Origin: JAWKWH01 sp963669455
GTDB taxonomy: Bacteria > Pseudomonadota > Alphaproteobacteria > Rhizobiales > Rhizobiaceae
Direction of reading: 5' to 3'
DNA length: 64,000 nucleotides
NCBI GenBank assembly: GCA_963669455.1
Contig: OY770026.1
Location: forward strand, 1,054,001 to 1,118,000
Positions 26,538 to 34,927 of the stretch are shown here, in pieces. Every line of letters starts with the position of its first letter. The stretch's first letter is position 1. Made by a program: the position numbers and the translations under genes. Under the pieces are notes generated by a model. The model was not told the origin of the DNA. It made no database searches and saw only the letters and a program-made list of their open reading frames with translations.

Positions 26538-26897
26538 ATGATATCCGTATCGATCAAACAGACCGCCATCGCCGTGATCACCGCTATTGCCGTATCGGGC
26601 GCGTCGGTTCAGGCTTCGTCAGCAATGCCGCTTGACACATTGCACCTGAAAACGGCCGCCCCTGCGGTGCAGACGGTTGGCTGGACGACCAAGCAGAAGC
26701 AGGCAGCCGGGTGGGGCCTGGCAGGCGGAATTCTGGCCGGTGCGCTGATCGCCGGTGCCGTGAACAAAAAGAAGAAAAACAATGCGGCAAACATGCACAT
26801 CGCGTATTGCGCGGGCAAGTACCAAACCTACAATCCCGCAACCAACATGTATATGTCGTATTCAGGCCCGAAATACTGCTACTCGCCTTATATGTAA
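26538..26897 (+). CDS. BA14K-family small exported protein
   Basis: A 119-residue protein with a signal peptide (AIAVITAIAVSGASVQASSA), a glycine-rich membrane-like segment (GWGLAGGILAGALIAGAV) followed by KKKKNN, and a C-terminal YCAGKYQTYNPATNMYMSYS that matches the BA14K/lectin-like family (YC...Y.S.DP.TG.Y....G) found mainly in Hyphomicrobiales. The Brucella member is an immunogenic, lectin-like envelope protein. AGGAGAGAG precedes the ATG and a strong terminator follows. Confidence 0.85.
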   Translation: MISVSIKQTAIAVITAIAVSGASVQASSAMPLDTLHLKTAAPAVQTVGWTTKQKQAAGWGLAGGILAGALIAGAVNKKKKNNAANMHIAYCAGKYQTYNPATNMYMSYSGPKYCYSPYM

Positions 26898-26933
26898 GTT
26901 TTTCAACTATGTAAGATTTTCAACCGGCCTCCA

Positions 26934-26975
26934 AAATACCGTCCGCGCCACCCTCGCGCGGACGGTATTTTTTTT
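26934..26975 (+). terminator. Rho-independent terminator after the BA14K gene
   Basis: AAATACCGTCCGCGC (26934-26948) pairs perfectly over 15 bp with 26956-26970 across a 7-base loop and runs into eight T residues. The A-run on the other side makes it possibly bidirectional. Confidence 0.9.
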
Positions 26976-27213
26976 GGTGTGTATTTGGCGGATGCGGACG
27001 GAAAAATTAGGTTTTTCGATGCGGGGTTTGCCGGTTTTATTCGCGAACCAAAGGCTTCGACAAGGCCGTTTTTGGAGAGCTTTCTGCCTGTTGGTGCGGC
27101 CTATTTCGATTGCCGGCGCCATATGGTGAACTATGTGCACCTTCGCTGGCTTGAAAAGGCGGAGCAATAGGGCTATCACGCGGCCAACCGCCGATATACA
27201 ACCGGCGGCCCGT

Positions 27214-27289
27214 GCCGCTTTAGCTCAGTTGGTAGAGCACATCATTCGTAATGATGGGGTCGCGTGTTCAAGTCACGCAAGCGGCACCA
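27214..27289 (+). tRNA. tRNA-Thr (anticodon CGT)
   Basis: A 76-base cloverleaf: acceptor stem GCCGCTT/AAGCGGC, D arm GCTCAGTTGGTAGAGC, anticodon stem CATCA/TGATG with loop TTCGTAA (anticodon CGT at 27248-27250), variable GGGTC, T arm GCGTGTTCAAGTCACGC, and an encoded CCA end. No second copy of its 3' end was noticed in the window, so there is no evidence here that it served as an integration site. Confidence 0.96.
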
Positions 27290-27290
27290 T

Positions 27291-27324
27291 CTTCAATTGC
27301 AAACCGCCTTCAATTGCAAACCGT
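27291..27324. repeat. Tandem 17-bp repeat directly after tRNA-Thr
   Basis: Two back-to-back copies of CTTCAATTGCAAACCG followed by C or T. It starts one base after the tRNA 3' end. Confidence 0.7.
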
Positions 27325-27402
27325 CCGCCGGCCAACCCGGTTTGCAGGCGCGGTTCGAGGAATCTCCTCTCAGTCGCACCATTCCTCACATGAAAATTTG
27401 TG

Positions 27403-27514
27403 ACTGGGGCGTTTTGCGGTTCCTTGGAACCGCGACAACGCCTTTACCGGCTTGGAACTATTGAAGCATTTTTCGCACATATGACACCGCTTGGGCGAAA
27501 AATGCCCTAATTGT
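27403..27514. repeat. REP-like dispersed palindromic repeat, inverted copy
   Basis: In inverted order relative to other copies: GGGCGTTTTGCGGTTCC, GGAACCGCGACAACGCC, then TTGAAGCATTTTTCGC and GGGCGAAAAATGCCC. The rest of the gap from 27515 to 27977 shows no recognisable gene; short open frames on both strands there lack ribosome sites and family resemblance. Confidence 0.7.
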
Positions 27515-27977
27515 AGTCGCAACCGGGTCATTTCCATCCGGTGAGAGGGCCCCACGCTGTTGCCCATCGCCGAGGTCATCGCTCACCGATGTCGGTCTGA
27601 ACCCGATGCGGACATGGCTGGCGACCAGGGCCGCCATCATGCGGAGCGTGCCAAGCCATCTTATTGTCTGCACAGGTCAGCAGAGACCCGTGCGCCTAAG
27701 CGCATGACTGTAGCTGGACCAGTTTATCGTGCGGTAGCGGGCAGGTTGGCTTCGTCATGCAACCCGTCTAACCGCATGGATTCTCATGTGAATTCTATAG
27801 GCAAACAGGTCTGCAACAACGCCTAGTAAAATCATTAAAATAAGTTGTAAATTTTAATAGATACTACTACTAGTAGAAATTGGGAGAGAGAATTATCGGA
27901 ATGAAGGGAAAGTCATCAAGGAAAATATCGGCTTAGAATTCAGGCTAAACTGATAAAAGAAATGAATGGAGAATTGG

Positions 27978-28529
27978 ATGAAAAGCGATCTATTTTTATC
28001 GACATTGATAACCGCAGCCGCGTTACTCTTGCCGGCAGCAGCTTCTGCTCAAAATATTGATCCACCTGAAGTAGTAGGTGAGGTCGAACCACTGGCTGAT
28101 TCAGCGGCCGACGCAGAAGTTATGGAAATGCTTTCCGCCAACGAAACTGGGCGACAGAGTTTCTTTGCGCCGAAAAGCAGCCGAGGAACCACCATACCCA
28201 TCCAGATCTCAGTAATCGAGGAATTGTGTGGTGACGGAGATGGATGTCAGGTCCGCATTGGTATGTACGACTGGGATGGCACGGGTAGAACAGCCTCTCG
28301 CGAATTCCTGTTCTACTACAATAATTCCCTTCGCAATTGGCGTGCTTCACTTGGCGACCCACAAGGGCAAGATGCCAATAACATCATTGAGCATGTCAAT
28401 AACTCCTGGTCTTGCTACTTTACCGATGGTGAATATTCCAATTGGTCCGGCGGTGACACGGAAGTTCAATTTGGTCTGTTGTCTTGGAACCAGTTCAATG
28501 CAGCTTGCATTTTGACATTAATCGACTGA
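27978..28529 (+). CDS. Secreted protein of unknown function
   Basis: A 183-residue product with a signal peptide (STLITAAALLLPAAASA-QN) and an acidic mature domain with paired cysteines (ELCGDGDGCQVRIGMYDWDG; SWSCYFTDGEYSNW; NAACILTLID). The YDWDGTGRTASREFLFYYNN pattern suggests a small beta-rich fold. ATG 27978 is favoured by GGAG; ATG 27966 is possible. No family is recognised. A strong terminator follows at 28616, so it is a single-gene unit. Confidence 0.6.
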   Translation: MKSDLFLSTLITAAALLLPAAASAQNIDPPEVVGEVEPLADSAADAEVMEMLSANETGRQSFFAPKSSRGTTIPIQISVIEELCGDGDGCQVRIGMYDWDGTGRTASREFLFYYNNSLRNWRASLGDPQGQDANNIIEHVNNSWSCYFTDGEYSNWSGGDTEVQFGLLSWNQFNAACILTLID

Positions 28530-28615
28530 ACGGTCCGATATTCGGTGCTGGGTCGCATGACCGGAGACTTCGCTATCGCAGCGCATGGCAGGAATGATGG
28601 GCCGCGTTGCCCCAG

Positions 28616-28654
28616 ATCTCTGGCATGGGATGGTCTATCTCATGCCAGATTTTT
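28616..28654 (+). terminator. Rho-independent terminator
   Basis: TCTGGCATG (28619-28627) pairs with CATGCCAGA (28641-28649), extended by three weaker pairs, and is followed by five T residues. It ends the transcript of the secreted-protein gene. Confidence 0.85.
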
Positions 28655-28722
28655 GACTTTATCAGCTCATCATTTGGAGCTGTCTATTTTCAAAAACTGC
28701 CCAGTTAAAGAAGTTTACTGAT

Positions 28723-29352
28723 TTATAAATATTTTAGAATTTTTTCCAACCTTTTGCGCTTGCTCTGAACCATATGATCATCCAGACGCCCAGCCAAAAT
28801 TTCGCGGAATTCTGCTTTATCACGGTCGTCCAGAACAGAAGCCGCTTTTTCTGCATACATCGGAAGCTGATTTATTGCAGCTTTTGACAGGCGATCAAAC
28901 AACAGCGGAGTTGCCGTGCTGCTCAGGCTTTTGACGGTTTTTAACTGGCACAAGATTTCGAAAGCCTGATCTTTTGCAATAACAGAACTTGCATCTGCCG
29001 CATCCAATATGGTTTGCAGATGAGCATGAACGGCTTCCGGTTTGATCTTACAGATTTGCGCGATTGCAGTGAGCGAACCCCAGATGATACGATTATTTCT
29101 GCTCACCATCGTCTTGAGGAAAATGTCTAAATATTGTGAGATTAGTTCCGGTTGCCGAGCGCCTACCTCATAAAGAACCTTGATTGCGTCAACTTTTAAC
29201 GGCGTTTTGCCGTGCATTAGAATGTCGCATAATTGCTCTATATCGCCAGTGTTTTTCGACTCTGCTATATTCTGTGCCAGCGAAATATTCGGCACCTGAT
29301 CCCTTCGGCCGAGGGAATTTGCCAATTGGAGTTGAATAGACGGCTTGTTCAA
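28723..29352 (-). CDS. HEAT/ARM-like helical repeat protein, unknown function
   Basis: A 209-residue, all-helical protein with degenerate repeats of about 35-40 residues (GDIEQLCDILMHGKTPLKVD, AIKVLYEVGARQPELISQYL, RNNRIIWGSLTAIAQICKIK, SVIAKDQAFEILCQLKTVKS), a pattern of HEAT-type scaffolds. The end is very basic (QSKRKRLEKILKYL). No catalytic motif is seen. Its base composition is AT-richer than the neighbouring catabolic block, which hints at acquisition. Confidence 0.6.
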   Translation of the reverse strand: MNKPSIQLQLANSLGRRDQVPNISLAQNIAESKNTGDIEQLCDILMHGKTPLKVDAIKVLYEVGARQPELISQYLDIFLKTMVSRNNRIIWGSLTAIAQICKIKPEAVHAHLQTILDAADASSVIAKDQAFEILCQLKTVKSLSSTATPLLFDRLSKAAINQLPMYAEKAASVLDDRDKAEFREILAGRLDDHMVQSKRKRLEKILKYL

Positions 29353-29520
29353 GAACTCGACCTATTTAATTTCGAAATTTCATTTGCAAACAGACATGCC
29401 ATAATTCCAGGCAATGCCTTTTGTCTTAAACTGGTTTGCACAATGCGACTGCATTTTCTCGATTTAATTTTCGCGGCGCAAAACAATTCATTGATAGTGC
29501 CCATTTGTGCATTGCTCAGT

Positions 29521-29562
29521 CCAGGGCGTTGTCGCGGTCAAAGGAACCGCAAAACGCCCTAG
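29521..29562. repeat. REP-like dispersed palindromic repeat, short copy
   Basis: GGGCGTTGTCGCGGT, AAAGG, then AACCGCAAAACGCCC form an imperfect palindrome identical in its arms to copies at 27.4 and 30.6 kb. It overlaps the stop of the zinc-ribbon gene and may serve as its transcript end. The rest of 29353-29520 is AT-rich with nothing recognisable. Confidence 0.65.
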
Positions 29563-29813
29563 TTCGCCCATCGATCTAACTTTGGAATACCTCTGGTAAA
29601 TGCCCAAGCCATGATTCTAGGCATACCTTTCTCGGTTAACGCGGTAACACAATTGCTTTGAAATTCCTCAAGGGAAACATTGGCATGTATGAAGCCCCCA
29701 TCTTGATAGCAAAGTGAACAATAGGTCGAACTTAACGTTCCGTCCTCCTCTGTACCGCCGCCTTTTGGGTCTTTGCTAAGTGGCATTCCGCAACTTTGAC
29801 AACGATTGCTCAT
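29559..29813 (-). CDS. Small zinc-ribbon domain protein
   Basis: An 84-residue protein with two CxxC pairs (CQSCGMPL at the N-terminus and CSLCYQDGGF at about 32-41), the pattern of the putative zinc-ribbon family often annotated next to transcription regulators. The start at 29813 has AAGGAG 5 bases upstream. It is divergent from a MerR regulator over a 68-base gap, and its promoter carries the MerR-like palindrome, so it is probably the regulated target. Confidence 0.8.
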   Translation of the reverse strand: MSNRCQSCGMPLSKDPKGGGTEEDGTLSSTYCSLCYQDGGFIHANVSLEEFQSNCVTALTEKGMPRIMAWAFTRGIPKLDRWAN

Positions 29814-29841
29814 GATATCTCCTTGCATTTTCTCGAGAGTA

Positions 29842-29871
29842 AGATTACCTAAAACAATGGACAATTGTCAA
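29842..29871 (-). promoter_or_regulatory. Promoter of the zinc-ribbon gene with MerR-type operator
   Basis: On the minus strand TTGACA (29871-29866) and TAATCT (29847-29842) are separated by 18 bases. A palindrome GACAATTGTC (29860-29869) overlaps the -35 region. MerR regulators act at overlong spacers of 19-20 bases; here the spacer is only slightly long, so regulation by the divergent MerR is plausible but not certain. Confidence 0.45.
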
Positions 29872-29881
29872 TGGTTTGGAT

Positions 29882-30247
29882 ATGCGCATAGGTGAACTCT
29901 CAAAACGTAGCGGTTTTAGTCGCGATGCAATTCGGTTTTATGAACGAAGCGGGCTGATAAAGGCCGAAACCAGGGAAGCAGATAACAACTATAAGAGCTA
30001 TTCCGAAAATGCCATATTCACCTTGGAAATTGTCCAAGACGCCCAGGCGGCGGGGATGAGCATCGATGATCTTACTACACTCATCAGGCAACTCGAATTC
30101 CAGGACAATGACGACTTTGACGGAGATGCATTTCTCGCTGAAAAGATTCAGGCGGTTGAAAATAGAATTGAGGCATCAAACAGGTTTCTATCGACTCTCA
30201 TTCAGGCACGAGAGGCACTAAAGAACGCGCCTTTTGAGCACGATTAA
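29882..30247 (+). CDS. MerR-family transcriptional regulator
   Basis: A 121-residue protein with the MerR winged helix (RIGELSKRSGFSRDAIRFYE, then RSGLI) and a C-terminal coiled-coil helix (AVENRIEASNRFLSTLIQAR) for dimerisation. There are no cysteines in the C-terminal loop, so it is not an obvious metal sensor. ATG 29882 is preferred over TTG 29876. It is divergent from the zinc-ribbon gene with a shared promoter region. From its stop to 30672 no gene is identifiable; a 65-codon minus frame at 30265-30462 is of doubtful value. Confidence 0.88.
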   Translation: MRIGELSKRSGFSRDAIRFYERSGLIKAETREADNNYKSYSENAIFTLEIVQDAQAAGMSIDDLTTLIRQLEFQDNDDFDGDAFLAEKIQAVENRIEASNRFLSTLIQAREALKNAPFEHD

Positions 30248-30589
30248 GACATCAGGCGAGACATTCAGATTAAGTGATACTTGGAAGGTGTTGGCTCAAT
30301 CTGCATGTCCGCTTTTGAGCATAATTTTGCCATTTCCCGAAATGCCGTTTGTCCACTTGGCTGCCATTTGTCCCGCTGTCGCATGAGCATGTCGAGTGCC
30401 GAATATCGGGTTCTGCGCGCATTTTCCAATGGCCGCTGCTCTTGGCCTAAAACTTTTCGCACTACGATTTTGCCCGTTTCGGCCCATAGCCACCCCCAAG
30501 GACTGGCTCATCGCCAATCTTCGCACGAAACTGCCAAAAAACCCCTATCGCCACACCGTAAACGGCCAAACCGGTGGTTGTTTGACTTG

Positions 30590-30631
30590 GGGCGTTGTCG
30601 CGGTTCCAAGTAACCGCAAAACGCTCTAGTC
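30590..30631. repeat. REP-like dispersed palindromic repeat, short copy
   Basis: GGGCGTTGTCGCGGTTCC, AAGTA, then ACCGCAAAACGCTC form an imperfect palindrome of the same family as the copies at 27.4, 29.5, 33.9 and 46.6 kb. It lies about 40 bases before the MarR remnant. Confidence 0.65.
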
Positions 30632-30672
30632 AAATAAATTGGACAGGTTTTGCGAAAAAAGGACTTACGTCG

Positions 30673-30918
30673 ATGACCGGGGAGGATCGGGCGCGGCTTG
30701 ATGAGGGGTCGAAATTGCAGGTTCATCCGCCTATGGGGGAGATCACCGAACTTCTGACATTCCGTCTTGCCCGGCTGGCTGCCTACAATGGTAAAGCCGG
30801 CGATACACGCGCCACGGCGCTTTCACTCACCGATGGCGGGCGCGATATTTTTCACAAAACGTTGAAATTTGCCGTACGCGATGAAGACCTGGCCGATCAG
30901 GCGGCCACGATTTCATGA
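30673..30918 (+). pseudogene. MarR-family regulator lacking its DNA-binding domain (internal deletion)
   Basis: An 81-codon frame with AAGGA before its ATG. The first part (EITELLTFRLARLAAYN) resembles the N-terminal dimer helix of MarR regulators and the second (LSLTDGGRDIFHKTLKFAV) resembles the stretch just after the wing in MarR proteins. The roughly 60 residues between, which carry the recognition helix, are missing, although the frame is kept. It overlaps the transporter start (ATGA). It is either a broken gene or a short protein retained for translational coupling. Confidence 0.5.
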
Positions 30919-32822
30919 GCGGGACAGCCGCGCGAAATCATACGCAGAAGAGCTGGCTGGAAATAGCCGGCTATGTGCTGGCCGGTCTTTTTTCCGTCCT
31001 GATCATGCTGGTGATCGCCTTTTTCGTTATCGATGAGGCCAATGCCAGGTTCGGCGTGATTGCATTCAGTGTGGCAATTGTGCTTTTGACGCAGCCGCTA
31101 AGGCGGATCGGCCCTTTCAGGCAATGGCCGTGGGCGGGAAGGGCGGCCGATGTGACCATCGCTTTGCTGTTTGCATTTTCCGGCTGGTGGTTCTTTCACG
31201 TAATTGAGGAACTCTGGACGGGGTTTTATCAGGCCACGCCGATGAATATCGCCGGCGGACTGGCCGGCATTTTGGCGTTGATTCTGCTCAATGTTCGTGC
31301 TTGGGGCTGGTCGCTGGTGATCATGACGCTGGTGTTTTTCGTCTTTGCTTTCACCGGGCCGTCGCTGCCGGGCCTGCTGGAGCATTTTGGAGTGAATATT
31401 CGCGATTTCATGCAGATCGTGTGGTATTCTTTCGATGGTGTTTTCGGGCGCATAACCGGCCTGGTTGCCGACAATGTGCTGATTTTTTTGATTTTCGGCG
31501 CCGTTTTGGAGCGGACCGGCGCCGGGGAAAGCCTGATCCACATATCAACCGCGCTGACGGCACGTATTCGTGGTGGTGCGGCCCATGCGGCCATTGTCGC
31601 ATCCGCCATTTTTGGAATGATGAGTGGTTCGGTGGCGGCCAATATCGCCGGGACCGGGGTATTTACCATCCCGATGATCAAGCGGCAGGGTTTTTCGCCA
31701 AACTTTGCCGCGGCAGTTGAAACGGCGGCGTCATCGGGCGGTCAACTGACACCGCCTATCATGGCGGCGGCTGTTTTCATCATGGCCGATCTTGTCGGGC
31801 TTCCGGTGGTACTCGTGATTGCTGCTGCGGCATTGCCGGCGCTGTTTAAATATGTCGGCCTGTTCGCGCAGGTCTATACCGAAGCGGTTCGTCTGGACAT
31901 CAAGACAATGCAGCCGGAGGATGTTCCAAGGCTGACACGCCAGGACTGGATCAAATCCGCGCTGGTGTTTCTGCCGATCACCGCATTGATGCTCATGTTC
32001 ATCGCCGGCAGATCGCCGGCAATGGCCGGGCTGGCTGGCGTGGTGACGGCGATTTTGTGCGGTCTTGTGCTCAACCCGGATTTTCGCCGCGAGCCGATGC
32101 GCATTGCCTCTGCGCTGGCTGCGGGCGGCATCTCGGCGGCCAAAATCATTCTGGCTGTCGCCGTAATAGGTATGGTTCTTGCGGTCATAAACGAGACCGG
32201 GGTTGCGATCCGGTTTGCCACGTCAATTGCATCGGTCGGGGAGAATTTTCTGCTTTTGGCACTGATGCTTGCGATGGTTGGTGCCTTGGTGCTTGGCATG
32301 GGGCTTCCGACGCTTCCCGCCTATCTCATTATTGCCATCATGATAGCGCCGGCGATCATCAAGGCAGGTGTTGAACCATTGGCAGCGCATATGTTTGTGC
32401 TCTATTTTGCGGTCTATTCATCTATCGTGCCGCCGATTGCTTATGGCTGTTACATCGCAGCGCCGATTGCAGGTGGGCATCCGCTCAGGACATCCTTCGT
32501 GGCGCTGCGTATTTCGATTGTCGGCCTTATGGTGCCTTACGTGTTCGTGTTCGCGCCATCGCTGCTGCTGGTGACCGACAGTTTCAGTTTTGGCGAGCTT
32601 GCGGGGACAATTGTCCGTATGCTGGCTGCCATCTGGATGTTTGCCACGGGACTTGGCGCGGCAGACCTCATTTTGGGCCGCATCGGTCCAGCACAACGGG
32701 TGTTGCGGATCGCCATTGGGGGGGCTGCGATGATTCCGATTGCCGCAATCTGGGTACCGGCGGCCATCGCGGCTGTAATTATCGGGTTGTTTTCCAGACG
32801 GCTTTTACCGCAAACAATATAG
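30915..32822 (+). CDS. TRAP transporter fused permease, TAXI type
   Basis: A 635-residue membrane protein with about 16 hydrophobic segments. The N-terminal four correspond to the small DctQ-like part and the rest to the DctM-like part (GMMSGSVAANIAGTGVFTIP, VETAASSGGQLTPPIMAAAV, LGMGLPTLPAYLII, VPPIAYGCYIAAPIAGGHPL). This fusion is characteristic of TAXI TRAP systems, which import organic acids such as glutamate or ketoglutarate with a sodium gradient. It sits directly upstream of its binding protein. Substrate unknown. Confidence 0.93.
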   Translation: MSGTAARNHTQKSWLEIAGYVLAGLFSVLIMLVIAFFVIDEANARFGVIAFSVAIVLLTQPLRRIGPFRQWPWAGRAADVTIALLFAFSGWWFFHVIEELWTGFYQATPMNIAGGLAGILALILLNVRAWGWSLVIMTLVFFVFAFTGPSLPGLLEHFGVNIRDFMQIVWYSFDGVFGRITGLVADNVLIFLIFGAVLERTGAGESLIHISTALTARIRGGAAHAAIVASAIFGMMSGSVAANIAGTGVFTIPMIKRQGFSPNFAAAVETAASSGGQLTPPIMAAAVFIMADLVGLPVVLVIAAAALPALFKYVGLFAQVYTEAVRLDIKTMQPEDVPRLTRQDWIKSALVFLPITALMLMFIAGRSPAMAGLAGVVTAILCGLVLNPDFRREPMRIASALAAGGISAAKIILAVAVIGMVLAVINETGVAIRFATSIASVGENFLLLALMLAMVGALVLGMGLPTLPAYLIIAIMIAPAIIKAGVEPLAAHMFVLYFAVYSSIVPPIAYGCYIAAPIAGGHPLRTSFVALRISIVGLMVPYVFVFAPSLLLVTDSFSFGELAGTIVRMLAAIWMFATGLGAADLILGRIGPAQRVLRIAIGGAAMIPIAAIWVPAAIAAVIIGLFSRRLLPQTI

Positions 32823-32846
32823 GAATTGAGGAGTGGGAAGGAATTC

Positions 32847-33863
32847 ATGAAACACATCCTGTCGCGAATACTAATATATGCAGCCGCCGGAACGGTTGCC
32901 GCCACGATTGTGACCGGCAGCGCATTTGCGAAGGTTTACAAGGTCACGTCGATTGCGCCGGGCCTGTCGCCATTCGTGGTCAACACGGCAATTTCCAAGG
33001 TTGTCAACACGCATGTGGATGGGGTGAAATTCCAGGTGCGGGCAACCGGAGCGGCCACGAAACATATGGTCGATGCCGCCAATGGTTCGGTTGATTTCCT
33101 GTTTGGATCGCCAATGATCAACTGGTTGCTGGTCAATCACTTCGGTCCGTATAGGAAGTTCACCAACGGTCCAGAGCTGGAAGCCAAGGTCGGCATGATC
33201 TTCTCCTACCAGATCGGGCCTTTTCATTACATTACGCGTGCTGATTCTGGCATTGAAACGCTGGCTGACCTTAAGGGTAAAAAGATCTTTGCCGGACCTC
33301 CAGGTGGCGCGGCGAAAAGCGCCGTATTGCGCACGCTTGTGCAGACGGTTGGCCTTAGAGCCGAGGATATGGACGTTCAGAATTTCGGTTTCGACGCTGC
33401 CATCCAGGCGTTTCAGGATGACAAGATTGACGTGGTCGTGCTGCCAACGAACCTGCCATCGGCGCCGGTGCAGCAGTTTGCGCTGACAAAGAAGATACGC
33501 ATTCTCCATGTGCCGGTTGGAAAGATGAAAATCAGAAAAGTGGTTGGCGCAACGATCAATTCAATTCCGCCTGACGCCTATGGTGACAATCAGGTCAATG
33601 GCAAGCCTGTGCAGACCCACGGGGCGATTGTCAATTTTTCAGCCGGCATGCATGTGGATGAGGAAACTGTCTACCAGGTGACCAAAGCCATCTGGGAAAA
33701 TCTGGAGGAAATTCAGGAAACCGCGCAGTGGATGCCGTCGACGATCAACAAGGAAAGCGGCCTGGCTCTGATCGCAGGCCGCCTGCACCCCGGTGCCGCG
33801 CGCTACTACAAGGAGGCCGGCTGGGACATTCCTGAGCCGATTGCCTTCAAGCCGAAAGAGTAG
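32847..33863 (+). CDS. TAXI-family TRAP solute-binding protein
   Basis: A 338-residue exported protein with a signal peptide (IYAAAGTVAATIVTGSAFAK) and the TAXI-family pattern (ADSGIETLADLKGKKIFAGP, PGGAAKSAVLRTLVQTVGLR, FQDDKIDVVVLPTNLPSAPV). ATG 32847 is chosen since GGAAGGAATTC directly precedes it. It is the partner of the fused permease 24 bases upstream. Confidence 0.92.
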   Translation: MKHILSRILIYAAAGTVAATIVTGSAFAKVYKVTSIAPGLSPFVVNTAISKVVNTHVDGVKFQVRATGAATKHMVDAANGSVDFLFGSPMINWLLVNHFGPYRKFTNGPELEAKVGMIFSYQIGPFHYITRADSGIETLADLKGKKIFAGPPGGAAKSAVLRTLVQTVGLRAEDMDVQNFGFDAAIQAFQDDKIDVVVLPTNLPSAPVQQFALTKKIRILHVPVGKMKIRKVVGATINSIPPDAYGDNQVNGKPVQTHGAIVNFSAGMHVDEETVYQVTKAIWENLEEIQETAQWMPSTINKESGLALIAGRLHPGAARYYKEAGWDIPEPIAFKPKE

Positions 33864-33888
33864 ATAGGGCTTGTGAATTGCCAGGGCC

Positions 33889-33996
33889 GGCTCGGGCATT
33901 TTTCGCCCGAACAGAATCATATGTGCGAAAAATGCTTCAATGGTTCCAAGCCAATAGCGGCGTTGTCGCGATTCCAGTTACCGCAAAACGCTCCAA
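33889..33996. repeat. REP-like dispersed palindromic repeat, full-length copy
   Basis: Holds both halves of the family in order: GGGCATTTTTCGCCC, GCGAAAAATGCTTCAATGG, then GGCGTTGTCGCGATTCC and ACCGCAAAACGCTCC. It is the most complete copy in the window. Confidence 0.7.
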
Positions 33997-34035
33997 TTTG
34001 CCGACCCTTTCACAAAAACGGCCAGACCTGCGTAT

Positions 34036-34265
34036 GTTGTTTTTGGAATGGTGGGCTATCCGGTGAAGACCTAGAACCGTTCACAACAGTAAAATTACTT
34101 CAAGAACTGGAGGAATGGTCTGAGTATCTCCAGTCGAACCCGGAGGTGATCCAGAAGCTTCGGGAATTTGATGCGGCGGCGTCAGGTGATGAAACCTCAC
34201 CAGATAGAGAAGGTGAAAACATCGTTGCGTGGTCGGCTTTCCGAACCCCGAGGCTGTCGCGATGA
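34036..34265 (+). pseudogene. Remnant of a mobilisation-module gene upstream of a mobC-like fragment
   Basis: The frame contains NGGLSGEDLEPFTTVKLLQE, LEEWSEYLQSNPEVIQKLRE with no proper start. At the nucleotide level TGGAATGGTGGGC is shared with the same relative spot (47494) at the end of the recombinase fragment before the intact mobC gene, and both are followed by a short acidic, Trp/Glu-rich tail. I take it as debris of the same kind of module; its original identity is unsure. Confidence 0.35.
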
Positions 34266-34321
34266 AACAAGACGTCCGGGCAGCGATTGGACAGTCAGCA
34301 GGTAAGCGTCAAGCATAATCC

Positions 34322-34624
34322 GATGTAGGCGGAATTTCTGAGAGCAAGAAAGGTGGTCGCTCGCTATCCCCTGTCGCCTTGCGCCTGACGGAAGCCGAAC
34401 GGAAGCGCTTGAAAGAACTGGCTGATGGCATGACCATGAGTGCTTATATCCGTGCCTGCGTCTTCGGTCAGCGTAGGGCGCGTTTTCAAGGCCCGGATGC
34501 GGATAAAAGGGCTATTGTTCAGGCATTGGCGCTTCTTGACAGGGTGACGCATCATTGCTCGATTATCGAAACCGGAAACACATCATACCGGTTCGCCCAG
34601 AGTAAAAAGACCCGAAAACAATAA
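34322..34624 (+). pseudogene. Truncated MobC-like ribbon-helix-helix mobilisation protein
   Basis: The frame reads SLSPVALRLTEAERKRLKEL, ADGMTMSAYIRACVFGQRRA and resembles the intact MobC-like protein at 47596 (PLSVRLSVEQRAQLERDAVG, MSLNAYVLSRLFDGS). It has no usable start codon before TTG 34379, an in-frame TAA lies just upstream, and the C-terminal half of the family is replaced by an unrelated short tail. Confidence 0.55.
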
Positions 34625-34699
34625 ACCGCAGCGCAAGCAAAGCCAGCAGACGAGCTCGCTATATGAGGGCAGCTCGCCAGCTGGCTTTGCAGCATAACG

Positions 34700-34762
34700 G
34701 GTGGGTCACTTTTAAATGCTGAAACCGGGTCAATATTGAACGCTCATTGACAATTTGAGAGT
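34700..34762. mobile_element. Possible end of an IS21-type insertion sequence (remnant)
   Basis: The string GGGTGGGTCACTTTT, CCGGGTCAATATTGAACGC and CTCATTGACA resembles the repeated terminal motifs at the ends of IS21-family elements. No istA/istB genes remain here. The region 34625-34927 holds no gene otherwise. Confidence 0.3.
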
Positions 34763-34927
34763 GTCTAAAGTCGCTTAATCGGCAGCTCTGCGGAATTCCG
34801 CTTCGGGTAGGTTTAGAAAGCGCGACAATGTTTGTGCGCGACTGGCTTCTCATCAAATTCATATTATACAGAAATTCATGATCCTTTTTGAGATCATATC
34901 CACAACCTGAATTTTGAAAGTCCTAAC

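Noticed and set aside
26979..27170. 63-codon frame after the BA14K terminator
   Set aside because: It starts inside the T-run of the terminator at a GTG without a ribosome site, and a competing frame exists on the other strand; not supportable as a gene.
27214..27289. tRNA-Thr as the attachment site of an island
   Set aside because: I found no second copy of its 3' end in the window and no integrase gene next to it.
30265..30462. 65-codon minus-strand frame ending PSKYHLI
   Set aside because: No ribosome site or family resemblance; possibly an old remnant but evidence is too thin to list as a gene.
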